Position numbers and translations under genes: made by a program. Under the pieces are notes generated by a model. It ran no database searches and was not told the DNA's origin. It saw only the letters and a program-made list of their open reading frames with translations. Shown piece after piece: positions 1-6,975 of a stretch of 9,481 bases of DNA; the first letter of the stretch is position 1, and each line of letters starts with the position of its first letter. The stretch spans positions 1 to 9,481 of the forward strand of contig JAFAPG010000280.1 in NCBI GenBank assembly GCA_019247235.1. The letters run 5' to 3'. This DNA is from Acidobacteriota bacterium. Its GTDB lineage: Bacteria; Acidobacteriota; Terriglobia; Terriglobales; Acidobacteriaceae.

Positions 1-301
1 CGAGAAAAGCGCGCCCGGCGTATCGATGAATAACATCGTCAAGCAGGGGGAGACAATTACCGACTTCCCGCCGGTGGCGATTAGCCGAGAGACGGGAGAA
101 CGAAGTCGAAGCGATGGTCATGCCCGAAATCTTGGGATCGTGCAAAACGACCGCCTGGCCATCCCTGGTGAGCCGCACGTCGAACTCAAATCCATCACAA
201 CCATGGTTTAATGACCGATCGAATGCGGAAAAGGTATTTTCCGGCCCCGCCGTTCGGTCCCCGCGATGGCCCAGAAGAAGAGGCGTATGCACGGAGAGCA
301 T
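1..301 (-). CDS. Glycerophosphodiester phosphodiesterase, N-terminal part (runs off left edge)
   Basis: This enzyme hydrolyses glycerophosphodiesters, the deacylated products of phospholipids, to sn-glycerol 3-phosphate and an alcohol. Read on the minus strand from the ATG at 301, the first 100 residues show the family signature in the right order: G-H-R-G at 11-14 (catalytic H12, R13), E-N-T at 21-23, E39 and D41 in FEFDV (metal ligands), T-R-D-G at 45-48 and H-D at 54-55 (second catalytic histidine H54). A stretch near residue 83 (LPLLDDV) matches the segment where the family usually has a 'P-T-L-E-E' type helix start. The frame stays open to base 1, so the C-terminal half of the TIM barrel lies outside the window. 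No signal peptide is seen, which suggests a cytoplasmic UgpQ-like enzyme. The frame is also open upstream to an ATG at 409, but the family normally begins just before HRG, so 301 is preferred; neither start has a strong ribosome binding site. Confidence 0.88.
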   Translation of the reverse strand, partial: MLSVHTPLLLGHRGDRTAGPENTFSAFDRSLNHGCDGFEFDVRLTRDGQAVVLHDPKISGMTIASTSFSRLSANRHRREVGNCLPLLDDVIHRYAGRAFL

Positions 302-567
302 CTTAGCAGCAAGCGTGATCGCTCTACGGATGGCGACGCAGGGTTGATCCCCTGGTGCTGATTTTGCCTGTGGGTGAAGCTTAGAACACGCAACTCTTGC
401 GGGCCCCATAGAAAACCGCCGGGATTGAGCGGCGGGCAGCGCGTCATGACCAAGCTACGATCGAATGATTATGCCCGAGAGGGCACGCGCAACAGTAATC
501 TTCATCATCGCCATAGCGCTAGGTTATTCTGTGTTCATCTTCAACTACCCAAGTGCAAAGTACTCTC
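302..567. other. Spacer between divergent genes
   Basis: This is the 266-base interval between the minus-strand phosphodiesterase and the plus-strand small membrane protein, so it should carry divergent promoters. I could not pick out a convincing -35/-10 pair on either strand. From 465 the plus strand has an open frame whose first 30 or so codons are strongly hydrophobic, discussed under the findings. If the phosphodiesterase starts at 409 instead of 301, part of the interval is coding. Confidence 0.4.
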
Positions 568-927
568 ATGACATATTTTTCCACAGCCATCTTCGTACTC
601 TCCTACCGTGGGTTGTCGTTGATCATCGTTTCTGCTGTCATTCTGATCGCCATTTGCTTGCGAGTTTTCGAATCCGAGCAGATGCGGGCCAACCGTCTCG
701 AGCGCAAGCGGCGCAAAGAGCTACGAGAGTTGGCAGATCGGATTGCCACGTACGGACGCGCAATCCATCAGCGCTATCCGACCGGCGACGTAGTGGTCAG
801 CGAGGGGGACTTGGCCGAGCAACTCAGAAGGCGGGAAGATGCCGTCATAACTGCGCTGAAGCTGCTGCTGGAGGAGCAGAAGGTGCAAAAGGCGCCCTTA
901 AACGGATATTGGAAATTGAACGTCTGA
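568..927 (+). CDS. Small membrane-anchored protein with possible winged-helix C-terminus (unrecognised)
   Basis: I do not recognise a named family. From the ATG at 568 the protein is 119 residues. Residues about 14-32 form one hydrophobic transmembrane segment (SYRGLSLIIVSAVILIAICL region), followed by a very basic, charged helix (about 36-60, rich in R, K and E) likely to lie on the cytoplasmic side. The last 50 residues contain a predicted helix (EGDLAEQLRRRE), a second helix (DAVITALKLLLEEQKV) and a short beta-like end (NGYWKLNV), an arrangement like a small winged helix; this is a fold guess, not a motif match. The frame also allows a GTG start at 553 (five extra residues); neither start has a clear Shine-Dalgarno sequence. 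Charged-residue pattern, membrane segment and a clean stop favour a real gene. It is divergent from the phosphodiesterase and has no co-directional partner, so context gives no function. Confidence 0.6.
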   Translation: MTYFSTAIFVLSYRGLSLIIVSAVILIAICLRVFESEQMRANRLERKRRKELRELADRIATYGRAIHQRYPTGDVVVSEGDLAEQLRRREDAVITALKLLLEEQKVQKAPLNGYWKLNV

Positions 928-1614
928 TGGGTACTCCCAGGCTGATCGTCGAGGGCATGATCTCCCGTTTCGATTGGGCATCCTGCTAATTGCCGGCACC
1001 GAGGGGATCGCCGTAGCGGACAGGAGAAGCTTGGTCCGAGGCCAGCTCCGAAGGCGCGAGAACTCAATCCTTTCTGTACAGAGACGCAGATGGAATGGGT
1101 CTTCGTCCTGGATCCGTGCGCTAACATCCATGCTCTTTCTGTTTCGCTCTTCCGCTGCTTGTGAAATGTCGGTGAAATGGAAGTCGAATATGATCTCAGA
1201 ATGCCTGCCCTGGCGCACGCTGGCCGTTATTTCTTCGCCCCGGTCACGACGAATGGGGCTAGATTGCAGACAGTAGCTCGAACCGTTTGTAATCTTGTAA
1301 CTAGCGTAGTTGAGAACGCTATTGGTTCTCGATGGGAGGGCTGCGGTTTGTATATCTGAAGGTAATGATGAGCTAGTTCTGAGTCGAGTGAATGTCGCGG
1401 TCAATTTGGCTCGCCAGCATCCTCGACAGCCAATTCGCTGATCTTGCAGAACCGGGTGAGGCCATCACCGTTGAAGTCTACAAGCCTGCAGATGCGATCT
1501 TTCAACAATTACGGAAAAGCTCGGCGAGCGCTGATCGCTGGAGCAGTGCGGCTGACAACAATGAAGCGACTCGCCTCAAGGCTTTCGACGGGTCTCGATC
1601 GGTTCGTGGGAGCG
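928..1614. other. 687-base stretch without a supportable gene
   Basis: This stretch lies between the ends of two convergent genes (the small membrane protein from the left and the propeller protein from the right). Several open frames of 60-168 codons occur on both strands (for example 974-1276 and 1392-1637 plus, 898-1404 minus), but none has a recognisable motif or a good ribosome binding site. The best plus-strand candidate, 1392-1637, has a plausible amino-acid mix in its middle but overlaps the propeller gene's 3' end. Four-base stems such as TGGG/CCCA just after the stop at 927 are not followed by a T run, so no intrinsic terminator could be called. The space could be a decayed gene or a normal convergent intergenic region. 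Confidence 0.5.
1310..1332. repeat. Short inverted repeat in non-coding stretch
   Basis: GAGAAC at 1312-1317 and GTTCTC at 1325-1330 are perfect reverse complements across a 7-base loop, and the stem can extend by one G-U and one T-A pair to 8 base pairs. There is no T run on either side, so it is not an intrinsic terminator. It could be an operator or structured transcript element, or chance. Confidence 0.3.
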
Positions 1615-2772
1615 TTACTTGGTTGGCGGCAACATGAAGGATTTAACCACCACATTGTTCGGCTGCACCCCGACTGGAATCATGGTGACCAGGGCATACT
1701 CTCGGGGCTCCAATTTCGTTTTCTTGCGTTTTTGGATGACCGTAACATCGCCGGATTCGGAATCGAGCGCGAGCAGGAAATTTTCGCTTTTAGACAGCGC
1801 GAGGGCATCCGGACGAGCTCCGACCGATTGGCTAGTAAGAATTCTCCCGTTGTCAATGTCGTACACGGCAATAGCGTCTGACCCCAAATTGCTGACATAC
1901 AAGCGCGAGTTGTCGCTGCTGACTACGCCGCGAGAAGGGTGGGTTCCGATCAGATAGCTGCCACTTACTTCGTCGGTAGTGGTCTCGATAATGGAGATGC
2001 TGTCGGAATCGAAGTTACAGACGATGAGTTCCCCGCCATCGGGCTTCAATGTTAAGCTCACCGGAGTCTTACCGACATCGAGAAGGGCTAAAACTTTGTC
2101 GGTTCTTAGATCGATGGAGGCCACCTGAGAGGAGCCGGAACAGGCTACGAAAGCTTTGCTGTTGTCGGGCAGGATGGCGATATCGGTAGGCTCATGACAG
2201 ATCGGAACTGTGTTGCGCAGGGAAAGCTTGCGAGCGTCAAAAAGGGAAACCGTATCACTGCCGCGATTGCTGACAACCAGAATTCGGCTGTCAGGTGAAA
2301 CTCTAACCAAGCCGGGGGAGTTGCCGACGCGGAGGGTGGCCAGCACGCTGCGTCGTGCCAGATCGATCACAGAGACGTTTCCCGAGCCGGAATTGGCCAC
2401 ATAGGCGCGCTTGCCATCGCCTGAAACATCGATGAAGTAGGGCGTACCGGCAACCCCAATCGTACCCACCACACGGTTTCGCTCGGCGTCAATCACGCTG
2501 ACATTCGCCGAACCTGTGTTCACTACGTAAATCTCGTTCTTTTGACCATTGGCGGCAAGCCCAGTTGGACCGCTTCCCACGGTTATGGTTTTGACGATGC
2601 GGAAATTTCCCACCAGATCAATGACGGAAACGCTGTTGCTCTTGCCATTGCTGACATAGGCGTACTCGCGATAGGCGGGATCAAGGCTGGGAAGCTGCCG
2701 CTGGTGGAAGTACCACCAGCCGAGGCCGGTTACGACCGGCAAAGCAACCATGATGAGCAGGATTTTTCTCAA
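1615..2772 (-). CDS. Membrane-anchored YVTN-type beta-propeller protein
   Basis: This 385-residue protein belongs to the YVTN/YncE-like 40-residue-repeat beta-propeller group; the specific role is unknown. Residues 1-3 are M-R-K, and 4-22 form a hydrophobic segment ending in WWYF, best read as an uncleaved signal anchor or signal peptide, so the rest lies outside the cytoplasmic membrane. From residue 37 there are eight similar units, each with a 'Y/V-V-S-N-x-G-S-x-x-V-S-V-I-D' core, at about 38, 81, 123, 164, 207, 249, 291 and 333, fitting a seven- or eight-bladed propeller. Three cysteines (192, 211, 252) lie in the middle blades; there is no CxxCH haem motif. The start used is TTG at 2772, because it keeps the basic N-terminus and full hydrophobic segment; there is an in-frame stop shortly upstream, and an ATG at codon 8 would cut the anchor short. 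No good ribosome binding site is visible. The gene begins 72 bases after korB on the same strand and is probably transcribed with it. Confidence 0.9.
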   Translation of the reverse strand: MRKILLIMVALPVVTGLGWWYFHQRQLPSLDPAYREYAYVSNGKSNSVSVIDLVGNFRIVKTITVGSGPTGLAANGQKNEIYVVNTGSANVSVIDAERNRVVGTIGVAGTPYFIDVSGDGKRAYVANSGSGNVSVIDLARRSVLATLRVGNSPGLVRVSPDSRILVVSNRGSDTVSLFDARKLSLRNTVPICHEPTDIAILPDNSKAFVACSGSSQVASIDLRTDKVLALLDVGKTPVSLTLKPDGGELIVCNFDSDSISIIETTTDEVSGSYLIGTHPSRGVVSSDNSRLYVSNLGSDAIAVYDIDNGRILTSQSVGARPDALALSKSENFLLALDSESGDVTVIQKRKKTKLEPREYALVTMIPVGVQPNNVVVKSFMLPPTK

Positions 2773-2844
2773 GGTGTTTCGAAACAGGCAAGGTTATCAG
2801 AAATCTGGTCGACTGCCTGCGCCGAGCGGCGAAAGCAGTTCTGG

Positions 2845-3882
2845 CTATTGCAACTCTTTCATAACCTGTTCCAAGATGCTCGGGTCGGGGCGCACTGCCT
2901 CCTCCGGCAGATTAGCCAAAGGTGTTTCGGTAAGATTCAGGATATCAAGCAAGGTAGGGGCTTGGGTGTTCACATAAAGAACACCGGTCAGCATTTCTCC
3001 GCCTTCTTTGGCCTCATTGAGTCGGGTAATCGCACGCACCTTGTTGGTGGGATCGTAATCTTCCTCGATTTTGCGCAGGCGCAGCCGCGACCCATCGTGC
3101 ATGGTGACCTCAACCGTGGTACCGGGATCGTATTCAATGGCAATGTCTTCAAACGCGGGAATGAAGTTGATCTCCTGCAGCGGCTCATCATGGTCTTTCA
3201 TGTATTTGTAGGATTTAGTCGAGCCTTCATGGTCGTTAAAAGTCACGCACGGTGAAATTACGTCTAGCATGACAGTGCCCCGGTGAGCCATGGCAGCTTT
3301 CAACATGGCATGAAGCTGACGTTTGTCGCCCGAGAAGGAGCGTCCGACCAGGGTCGCGCCGAGAGAGATTGCCAGCTCACAGGTATCGATCGGTGGTAAT
3401 TCGTTGATCACGCCGGTCTTTAACTTTGATCCCACGTCGGCGGTGGCGGAGAACTGTCCTTTGGTCAAACCGTAAACGCCATTGTCCTCGATGACGTAGA
3501 TGATCGGTAGATTGCGGCGCATGAGGTGGATGAACTGACCGATGCCAATCGAGGCGGTATCTCCATCTCCGCTGACTCCGAGAGCCATCAATGCGCGATT
3601 GGCGAGCAAGGCTCCGGTCGCTACCGATGGCATACGTCCATGTACAGCGTTAAAGGCGTGAGCGCGGGAAAGAAAGTAGGCGGGACTCTTCGAGGAACAT
3701 CCAATGCCGCTCAATTTGGCCACGCGTTCGGGTTGAACTCCCATTTCATACATTGCATCGATAATGCGCTCAGAAATCGCATTGTGCCCACACCCGGCGC
3801 ACAGCGTTGTTTTCCCCCCGCGATAATCGAGAACCGAGAGCCCGAGCCGATTGGTTTTGGGGGCAGTCGGTGTGGTGGCCAT
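2845..3882 (-). CDS. korB: 2-oxoacid:ferredoxin oxidoreductase, beta subunit
   Basis: KorB is the thiamine-diphosphate-binding subunit of a cytoplasmic enzyme that converts a 2-oxoacid and CoA to acyl-CoA, CO2 and reduced ferredoxin. The 345 residues show C-A-G-C-G-H at 28-33, a GDGD motif at 105-108 starting the ThDP/Mg site, and N134 in EDNGVYGLTKGQ, about 29 residues later, completing it. Cysteines 28, 31, 62 and 212 have nearly the spacing (3, 31, 150) of the four [4Fe-4S] ligands in archaeal two-subunit 2-oxoacid:ferredoxin oxidoreductases, so the cluster should be present. Length is normal for the family. The ATG overlaps the korA stop by one base (TAATG) and has a strong GGAGGGG site 5 bases upstream, inside the end of korA, which points to translational coupling. 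The substrate (2-oxoglutarate, pyruvate or broader) cannot be read with certainty; the kor name follows the similarity to two-subunit KorAB. Confidence 0.95.
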   Translation of the reverse strand: MATTPTAPKTNRLGLSVLDYRGGKTTLCAGCGHNAISERIIDAMYEMGVQPERVAKLSGIGCSSKSPAYFLSRAHAFNAVHGRMPSVATGALLANRALMALGVSGDGDTASIGIGQFIHLMRRNLPIIYVIEDNGVYGLTKGQFSATADVGSKLKTGVINELPPIDTCELAISLGATLVGRSFSGDKRQLHAMLKAAMAHRGTVMLDVISPCVTFNDHEGSTKSYKYMKDHDEPLQEINFIPAFEDIAIEYDPGTTVEVTMHDGSRLRLRKIEEDYDPTNKVRAITRLNEAKEGGEMLTGVLYVNTQAPTLLDILNLTETPLANLPEEAVRPDPSILEQVMKELQ

Positions 3883-5720
3883 TATTTCCCCTCCATGGCA
3901 ATGATATCGTCGGTAATCGAGCGGGCATCGAGTGGCAGGCCGTTCAGACGTGCCACGCTGCGCAGCCGCGCAATCAGTTCTCCATCGAGCTCGATTTTAA
4001 GCAAGCTGAGCATTTGCGCATCGCGGTTTTGTTCGACCACATAGACGCGCTCATGCGAGCGCACAAAGTCGGCCACTTCATGATTGAGAGGGAAGGCGCG
4101 AATGCGCAGATAGTCGGTCGCAAGTCCGTATTCATTTCGCAACTGGTCGCGCGATTCGGCGAGTGCCCAATGGGAGCTGCCGAAGGCAATGATGCCAATA
4201 TTCGCATTGCTCTCAGTCAGAATCTCCGGGCCGGGCACAGCGGATCGCGCGCGTTCAAATTTGCGATGCAGTCGCTCCATATTGGCCTCATAATCCTCAG
4301 GACGCTCGCTGTACTGAGCCTGTGCATTGTGTCCGCTGCCGCGCGTGAAGTAGGCCGCGGCTGGATGTGCGGTGCCGGGCAGAGTACGATACGCAATGGC
4401 GTCTCCGTCGACGTCTTGATAGCGGGCAAAGGCTCCCATGCGCTCCAGATCTTCTCTCCTCAGCACTTTACCCCGTCGAATGGGCTGTTCGGGATAGGTG
4501 AACGGCTCGGACATCCAATTGTTCATACCTAAGTCCAGATCGGACATGACGAATACCAAGGTCTGGAACTGTTCGGCCAGCTGAAAAGCCTCAATCGCCA
4601 TTTCAAAACATTCGCGCGGAGAGCCGGGAAGAAGCATGATGTGTTTTGTGTCGCCGTGAGAAAGAAAGGCGGTAGAAAGAAGATCGGCCTGCGAGGTACG
4701 GGTGGGTAGACCGGTGGAAGGGCCGACACGCTGGATATCCCAGACCACCCCAGGAATTTCCGCGTAGTAGGCCAGCCCGGCGAACTCCGACATCAAGGAA
4801 ATACCCGGGCCCGAGGTCGTGGTCATGGCCCGGGCGCCCGCCCAACCGGCCCCGATCACCATACCTATGGCGGCCAGCTCATCTTCGGCTTGCACCACCG
4901 CGAAGGTCGCTTTTCCGTCGGAACCAATGCGAAATCGCCTGAGGTATTCGATCAAGCTCTCGGCTAATGAGGAAGAGGGCGTAATGGGATACCAACTTAA
5001 AACCGTACATCCGCCAAAGACGCAGCCCAGAGCAGATGCGGAATTCCCGTCAATGATGATCTTGCCCTGGTTCTTGTTCATGCGCTCCACGCGATAGGGA
5101 TCGCGCTTAGCGAGGTTCGCGACCGCGTAGTCGAAGCCGGCTGCGATGGCGGCTAAGTTCAAATTCGCCGCCTTCACCTTTCTCGCGAACTGTTTGTGAA
5201 TGGCCTTTTCGATCTCGACCCTGTCTATGTCGAGGAGTTTAGCCAGAACCCCCACGTAGATCATGTTTTTGACCAGCTTCCGCAACTTGGCTTCCGGGCA
5301 TACGGGAGCAACCAGGCTGTCGAAGGGCACTGCATAGAAAATCAAGTCCTCGCGAAGAGAGCTCAGATTCAAGGGCTGGTCATAAAGTACCGCGGCTCCC
5401 GAGGCCAGTGACATGACGTCGTTGCGAGCAGTTTCCGGGTTCATTGCTACTAAAAAGTCAATTTCCTTCTTGCGGGCCACGTAGCCGTCTTTGTTCGCAC
5501 GTATGGTGTACCAGGTCGGTAGACCGGCAATGTTCGATGGAAAAAGGTTCTTTCCTGAGACGGGAATGCCCATCTGGAAAATGCTACGAAGCAGTACGGT
5601 GTTGGAACTCTGCGAACCGCTGCCGTTCACCGTCGCCACCTGGATGCTCATGTTGTTGACAATAGGGAGCGATTCAGGGCGATCAGCAGACGCGTGCAGC
5701 TGTAGATCGGTTGTAGCCAT
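3882..5720 (-). CDS. korA: 2-oxoacid:ferredoxin oxidoreductase, fused gamma-alpha subunit
   Basis: KorA pairs with KorB to form the complete ferredoxin-dependent 2-oxoacid oxidoreductase. The 612 residues contain a gamma domain first (about 25-200; G-S-G-S-Q-S-S-N at 33-40 and N-P-E-T at 94-97) and then the alpha pyrimidine-binding domain (from about 218). The signature YPITPSS is at 244-250, TTSGPGISLM at 301-310 and GPSTGLPT at 333-340, all conserved in the family. The C-terminal part (about 500-612) holds the second alpha domain, including FGSSHWAL near 513 and VVEQNRDAQ near 561. Length and fusion order match two-subunit KorAB of actinobacteria and archaea; no separate ferredoxin-like delta gene lies next to it. 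The ATG at 5720 is preceded by GGGAGG about 12 bases upstream, a slightly long spacing, and by a leader hairpin. A second ATG at codon 24 sits nearer to the conserved domain start and cannot be excluded. The stop shares one base with the korB start. Confidence 0.95.
   Translation of the reverse strand: MATTDLQLHASADRPESLPIVNNMSIQVATVNGSGSQSSNTVLLRSIFQMGIPVSGKNLFPSNIAGLPTWYTIRANKDGYVARKKEIDFLVAMNPETARNDVMSLASGAAVLYDQPLNLSSLREDLIFYAVPFDSLVAPVCPEAKLRKLVKNMIYVGVLAKLLDIDRVEIEKAIHKQFARKVKAANLNLAAIAAGFDYAVANLAKRDPYRVERMNKNQGKIIIDGNSASALGCVFGGCTVLSWYPITPSSSLAESLIEYLRRFRIGSDGKATFAVVQAEDELAAIGMVIGAGWAGARAMTTTSGPGISLMSEFAGLAYYAEIPGVVWDIQRVGPSTGLPTRTSQADLLSTAFLSHGDTKHIMLLPGSPRECFEMAIEAFQLAEQFQTLVFVMSDLDLGMNNWMSEPFTYPEQPIRRGKVLRREDLERMGAFARYQDVDGDAIAYRTLPGTAHPAAAYFTRGSGHNAQAQYSERPEDYEANMERLHRKFERARSAVPGPEILTESNANIGIIAFGSSHWALAESRDQLRNEYGLATDYLRIRAFPLNHEVADFVRSHERVYVVEQNRDAQMLSLLKIELDGELIARLRSVARLNGLPLDARSITDDIIAMEGK
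3888..3894 (-). promoter_or_regulatory. Ribosome binding site of korB inside korA
   Basis: The minus strand reads GGAGGGG here, 5 bases before the korB ATG at 3882. It is the strongest Shine-Dalgarno match seen in the window and lies within the last codons of korA, so it fixes the korB start and supports coupled translation of the two subunits. Confidence 0.8.
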
Positions 5721-5736
5721 TTCAGTCAGGATCCTC

Positions 5737-5773
5737 CCGCGGGAACAGGCGTCTACGCCCTCCTTCCCCGCGG
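5737..5773 (-). promoter_or_regulatory. Stem-loop in korA leader reaching the Shine-Dalgarno
   Basis: On the minus strand CCGCGGGGAA (5773-5764) pairs with TTCCCGCGG (5745-5737) in a 9-base-pair, GC-rich stem with one bulged G. Inside it, GGCG and CGCC form a second short stem around a TAGA loop (5748-5759). The 3' arm overlaps the first two bases of the GGGAGG ribosome binding site (5733-5738). No T run follows, so it is not an intrinsic terminator. It may modulate translation start or mRNA stability; that role is inferred. Confidence 0.45.
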
Positions 5774-5785
5774 ACCACTTCTCAG

Positions 5786-5791
5786 ATTATA
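5786..5791 (-). promoter_or_regulatory. Candidate -10 box of the korAB promoter
   Basis: The minus strand reads a perfect TATAAT in the 153-base gap between accA and korA. A transcript starting about 7 bases downstream would have a leader of roughly 60 bases containing the hairpin described above. The -35 region at 16-18 bases spacing (TTACTG) is a poor match to TTGACA and there is no extended TGn, so the promoter would need an activator or an alternative explanation. Confidence is moderate because a single hexamer can occur by chance. Confidence 0.42.
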
Positions 5792-5873
5792 CGGCAGTAG
5801 TTCACGGTCAGTAATAAGGGAAAGGCTTAACCACTACCGATCAGTCAACAGTGAATCCATGCCCAAAAGGCAA

Positions 5874-6917
5874 TTACTGCTCGGTAAAGAAGCGTGCCAT
5901 GTTGCGGAATTTCTCGTAGCGCGGAGCGACTAAATCCTTGGAAGGCAAGCTCTTCAGTTCCGCGAAATGGTGTTCGAGCGCTTGATCGACGAGTCGTGCG
6001 GCGGCATCGGGATCAGTATGCGCGCCTCCTGGAGGTTCGGGAACGATGGCGTCAATGCAGCCGAGTTCTTTCAGATCCGTGGCCGTGATGCGCAAAGCCT
6101 CAGCGGCAAGTTCCTTCTTGCCGGAGTCGCGCCACATAATCGATGCACAACCTTCAGGGGAGATGACCGAATAGATTGCGTTCTCCATCATCAGCACACG
6201 ATCGGAAACGGCAATCGCCAGAGCTCCGCCGCTGCCGCCCTCGCCGGTGATGATGGTGATGATGGGAACTTGAAGCCGTGCCATTTCGCGCAAGTTCAGC
6301 GCAATGGCTTCCGCCTGTCCACGTTCCTCGGCTCCCAATCCGGGGTTCGCTCCGGTGACGTCCACGAAGGTAAAAATTGGGCGCGAAAACTTCTCGGCCA
6401 ACCGCATGCCCCGAAGCGCCTTGCGATATCCTTCCGGATTTGGCAAACCAAAATTACGGTAAACCTTCTGCTTCGTATCGCGGCCTTTCTGCGTACCCAA
6501 GAGCAAGACTTCCTCGGAGTGAAAGCGGGCCATGCCGCACACCATGGCAGGATCATCGGCAAATCGCCGATCGCCATGTATTTCGTTGAATTCGGTGAAG
6601 ATTCTTTCCACGTAGTCTAGAAAGTAAGGACGCTGGGGGTGACGGGCCAGCTCAGTCTTGATCCATGCTTGACGGTGGGAAAGCTCCTTGCGCAGCGCGC
6701 CGACTCGCTCCTTTAGCTCTTCAATTTCTTTGCGAACTTCTTCCCCTTGCCCATCAAGCGACTCAAGATGCCCGATCTGCTGCTCGATCTTTTCTAGCTC
6801 GCGGGAGGCGACCGGTTCAAGTCCATCGCCATTGCGCGTCGCCCGTCGTCTCTCGACCATCGAGAGCAGCAACTGAGCGCTGGTCAGAACAGCGCTGATG
6901 TCGGCAGTTTTCATCAT
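5874..6917 (-). CDS. accA: Acetyl-CoA carboxylase carboxyltransferase, alpha subunit
   Basis: AccA binds AccD to form the carboxyltransferase that moves CO2 from biotinylated AccB to acetyl-CoA, giving malonyl-CoA for fatty-acid synthesis in the cytoplasm. The 347 residues start with a charged coiled-coil-like helix region (about 36-85), then ARHPQRPY at 91-98, F-x-E-I-H-G-D-R at 110-118, QKGRDT at 143-148, RNFG-x-P-x-PEGYRKALR at 154-169, GAEERGQ at 195-201, the oxyanion-hole glycine loop GEGGSGG at 225-231, SVISPEGCASI at 250-260 and PEPPGGAH at 293-300. It is about 18 residues longer than E. coli AccA before ARHPQRPY; ATGs at 6917, 6914 or 6860 are all possible starts, and none has a strong ribosome binding site. 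The loop normally reading DTPGAYPG reads DVTGANPG here (186-193), an unusual change in an otherwise intact protein. accB, accC and accD must lie elsewhere. It follows dnaE by 127 bases. Confidence 0.97.
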   Translation of the reverse strand: MMKTADISAVLTSAQLLLSMVERRRATRNGDGLEPVASRELEKIEQQIGHLESLDGQGEEVRKEIEELKERVGALRKELSHRQAWIKTELARHPQRPYFLDYVERIFTEFNEIHGDRRFADDPAMVCGMARFHSEEVLLLGTQKGRDTKQKVYRNFGLPNPEGYRKALRGMRLAEKFSRPIFTFVDVTGANPGLGAEERGQAEAIALNLREMARLQVPIITIITGEGGSGGALAIAVSDRVLMMENAIYSVISPEGCASIMWRDSGKKELAAEALRITATDLKELGCIDAIVPEPPGGAHTDPDAAARLVDQALEHHFAELKSLPSKDLVAPRYEKFRNMARFFTEQ

Positions 6918-6975
6918 GTTTGCTTCGCTCTAACCATGCCCGATTCCATACTGACAAACCGGGACGCGCATCTCG

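Noticed and set aside
974..1359. Overlapping plus-strand frames (974-1276 and 1177-1359), considered as a PilZ-like remnant
   Set aside because: I looked for the RxxxR and DxSxxG elements in either strand and could not find them in one frame with the right spacing.
898..1404. Minus-strand open frame of 168 codons
   Set aside because: It begins with TTG and no ribosome binding site, has no recognisable motif, is rich in R and S as chance frames are, and its 3' end overlaps the end of the better-supported 568-927 gene.
1392..1637. Plus-strand open frame of 81 codons
   Set aside because: The middle is partly protein-like, but there is no family match or good ribosome binding site and it overlaps the 3' end of the propeller gene on the other strand. 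Kept only as a possibility in the gap description.
2542..3255. Long plus-strand open frame of 237 codons
   Set aside because: It is antisense to the start of the propeller gene and most of it to korB, both of which have clear family motifs; it has no motif of its own.
3807..4532. Long plus-strand open frame of 241 codons
   Set aside because: It is antisense to korA, whose coding is certain, and its translation has no recognisable domain.
5861..5876. Possible terminator after accA (TGCC/GGCA stem)
   Set aside because: The stem is only four base pairs with a T-rich loop and no T run after it, too weak to call a terminator.
5967..6620. Plus-strand open frame of 217 codons
   Set aside because: It is antisense to accA and reflects the codon bias of that gene.
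6918..6960. Possible accA promoter with TTGTCA as -35
   Set aside because: At 17 bases spacing the -10 would be GTTAGA, which matches the consensus poorly.
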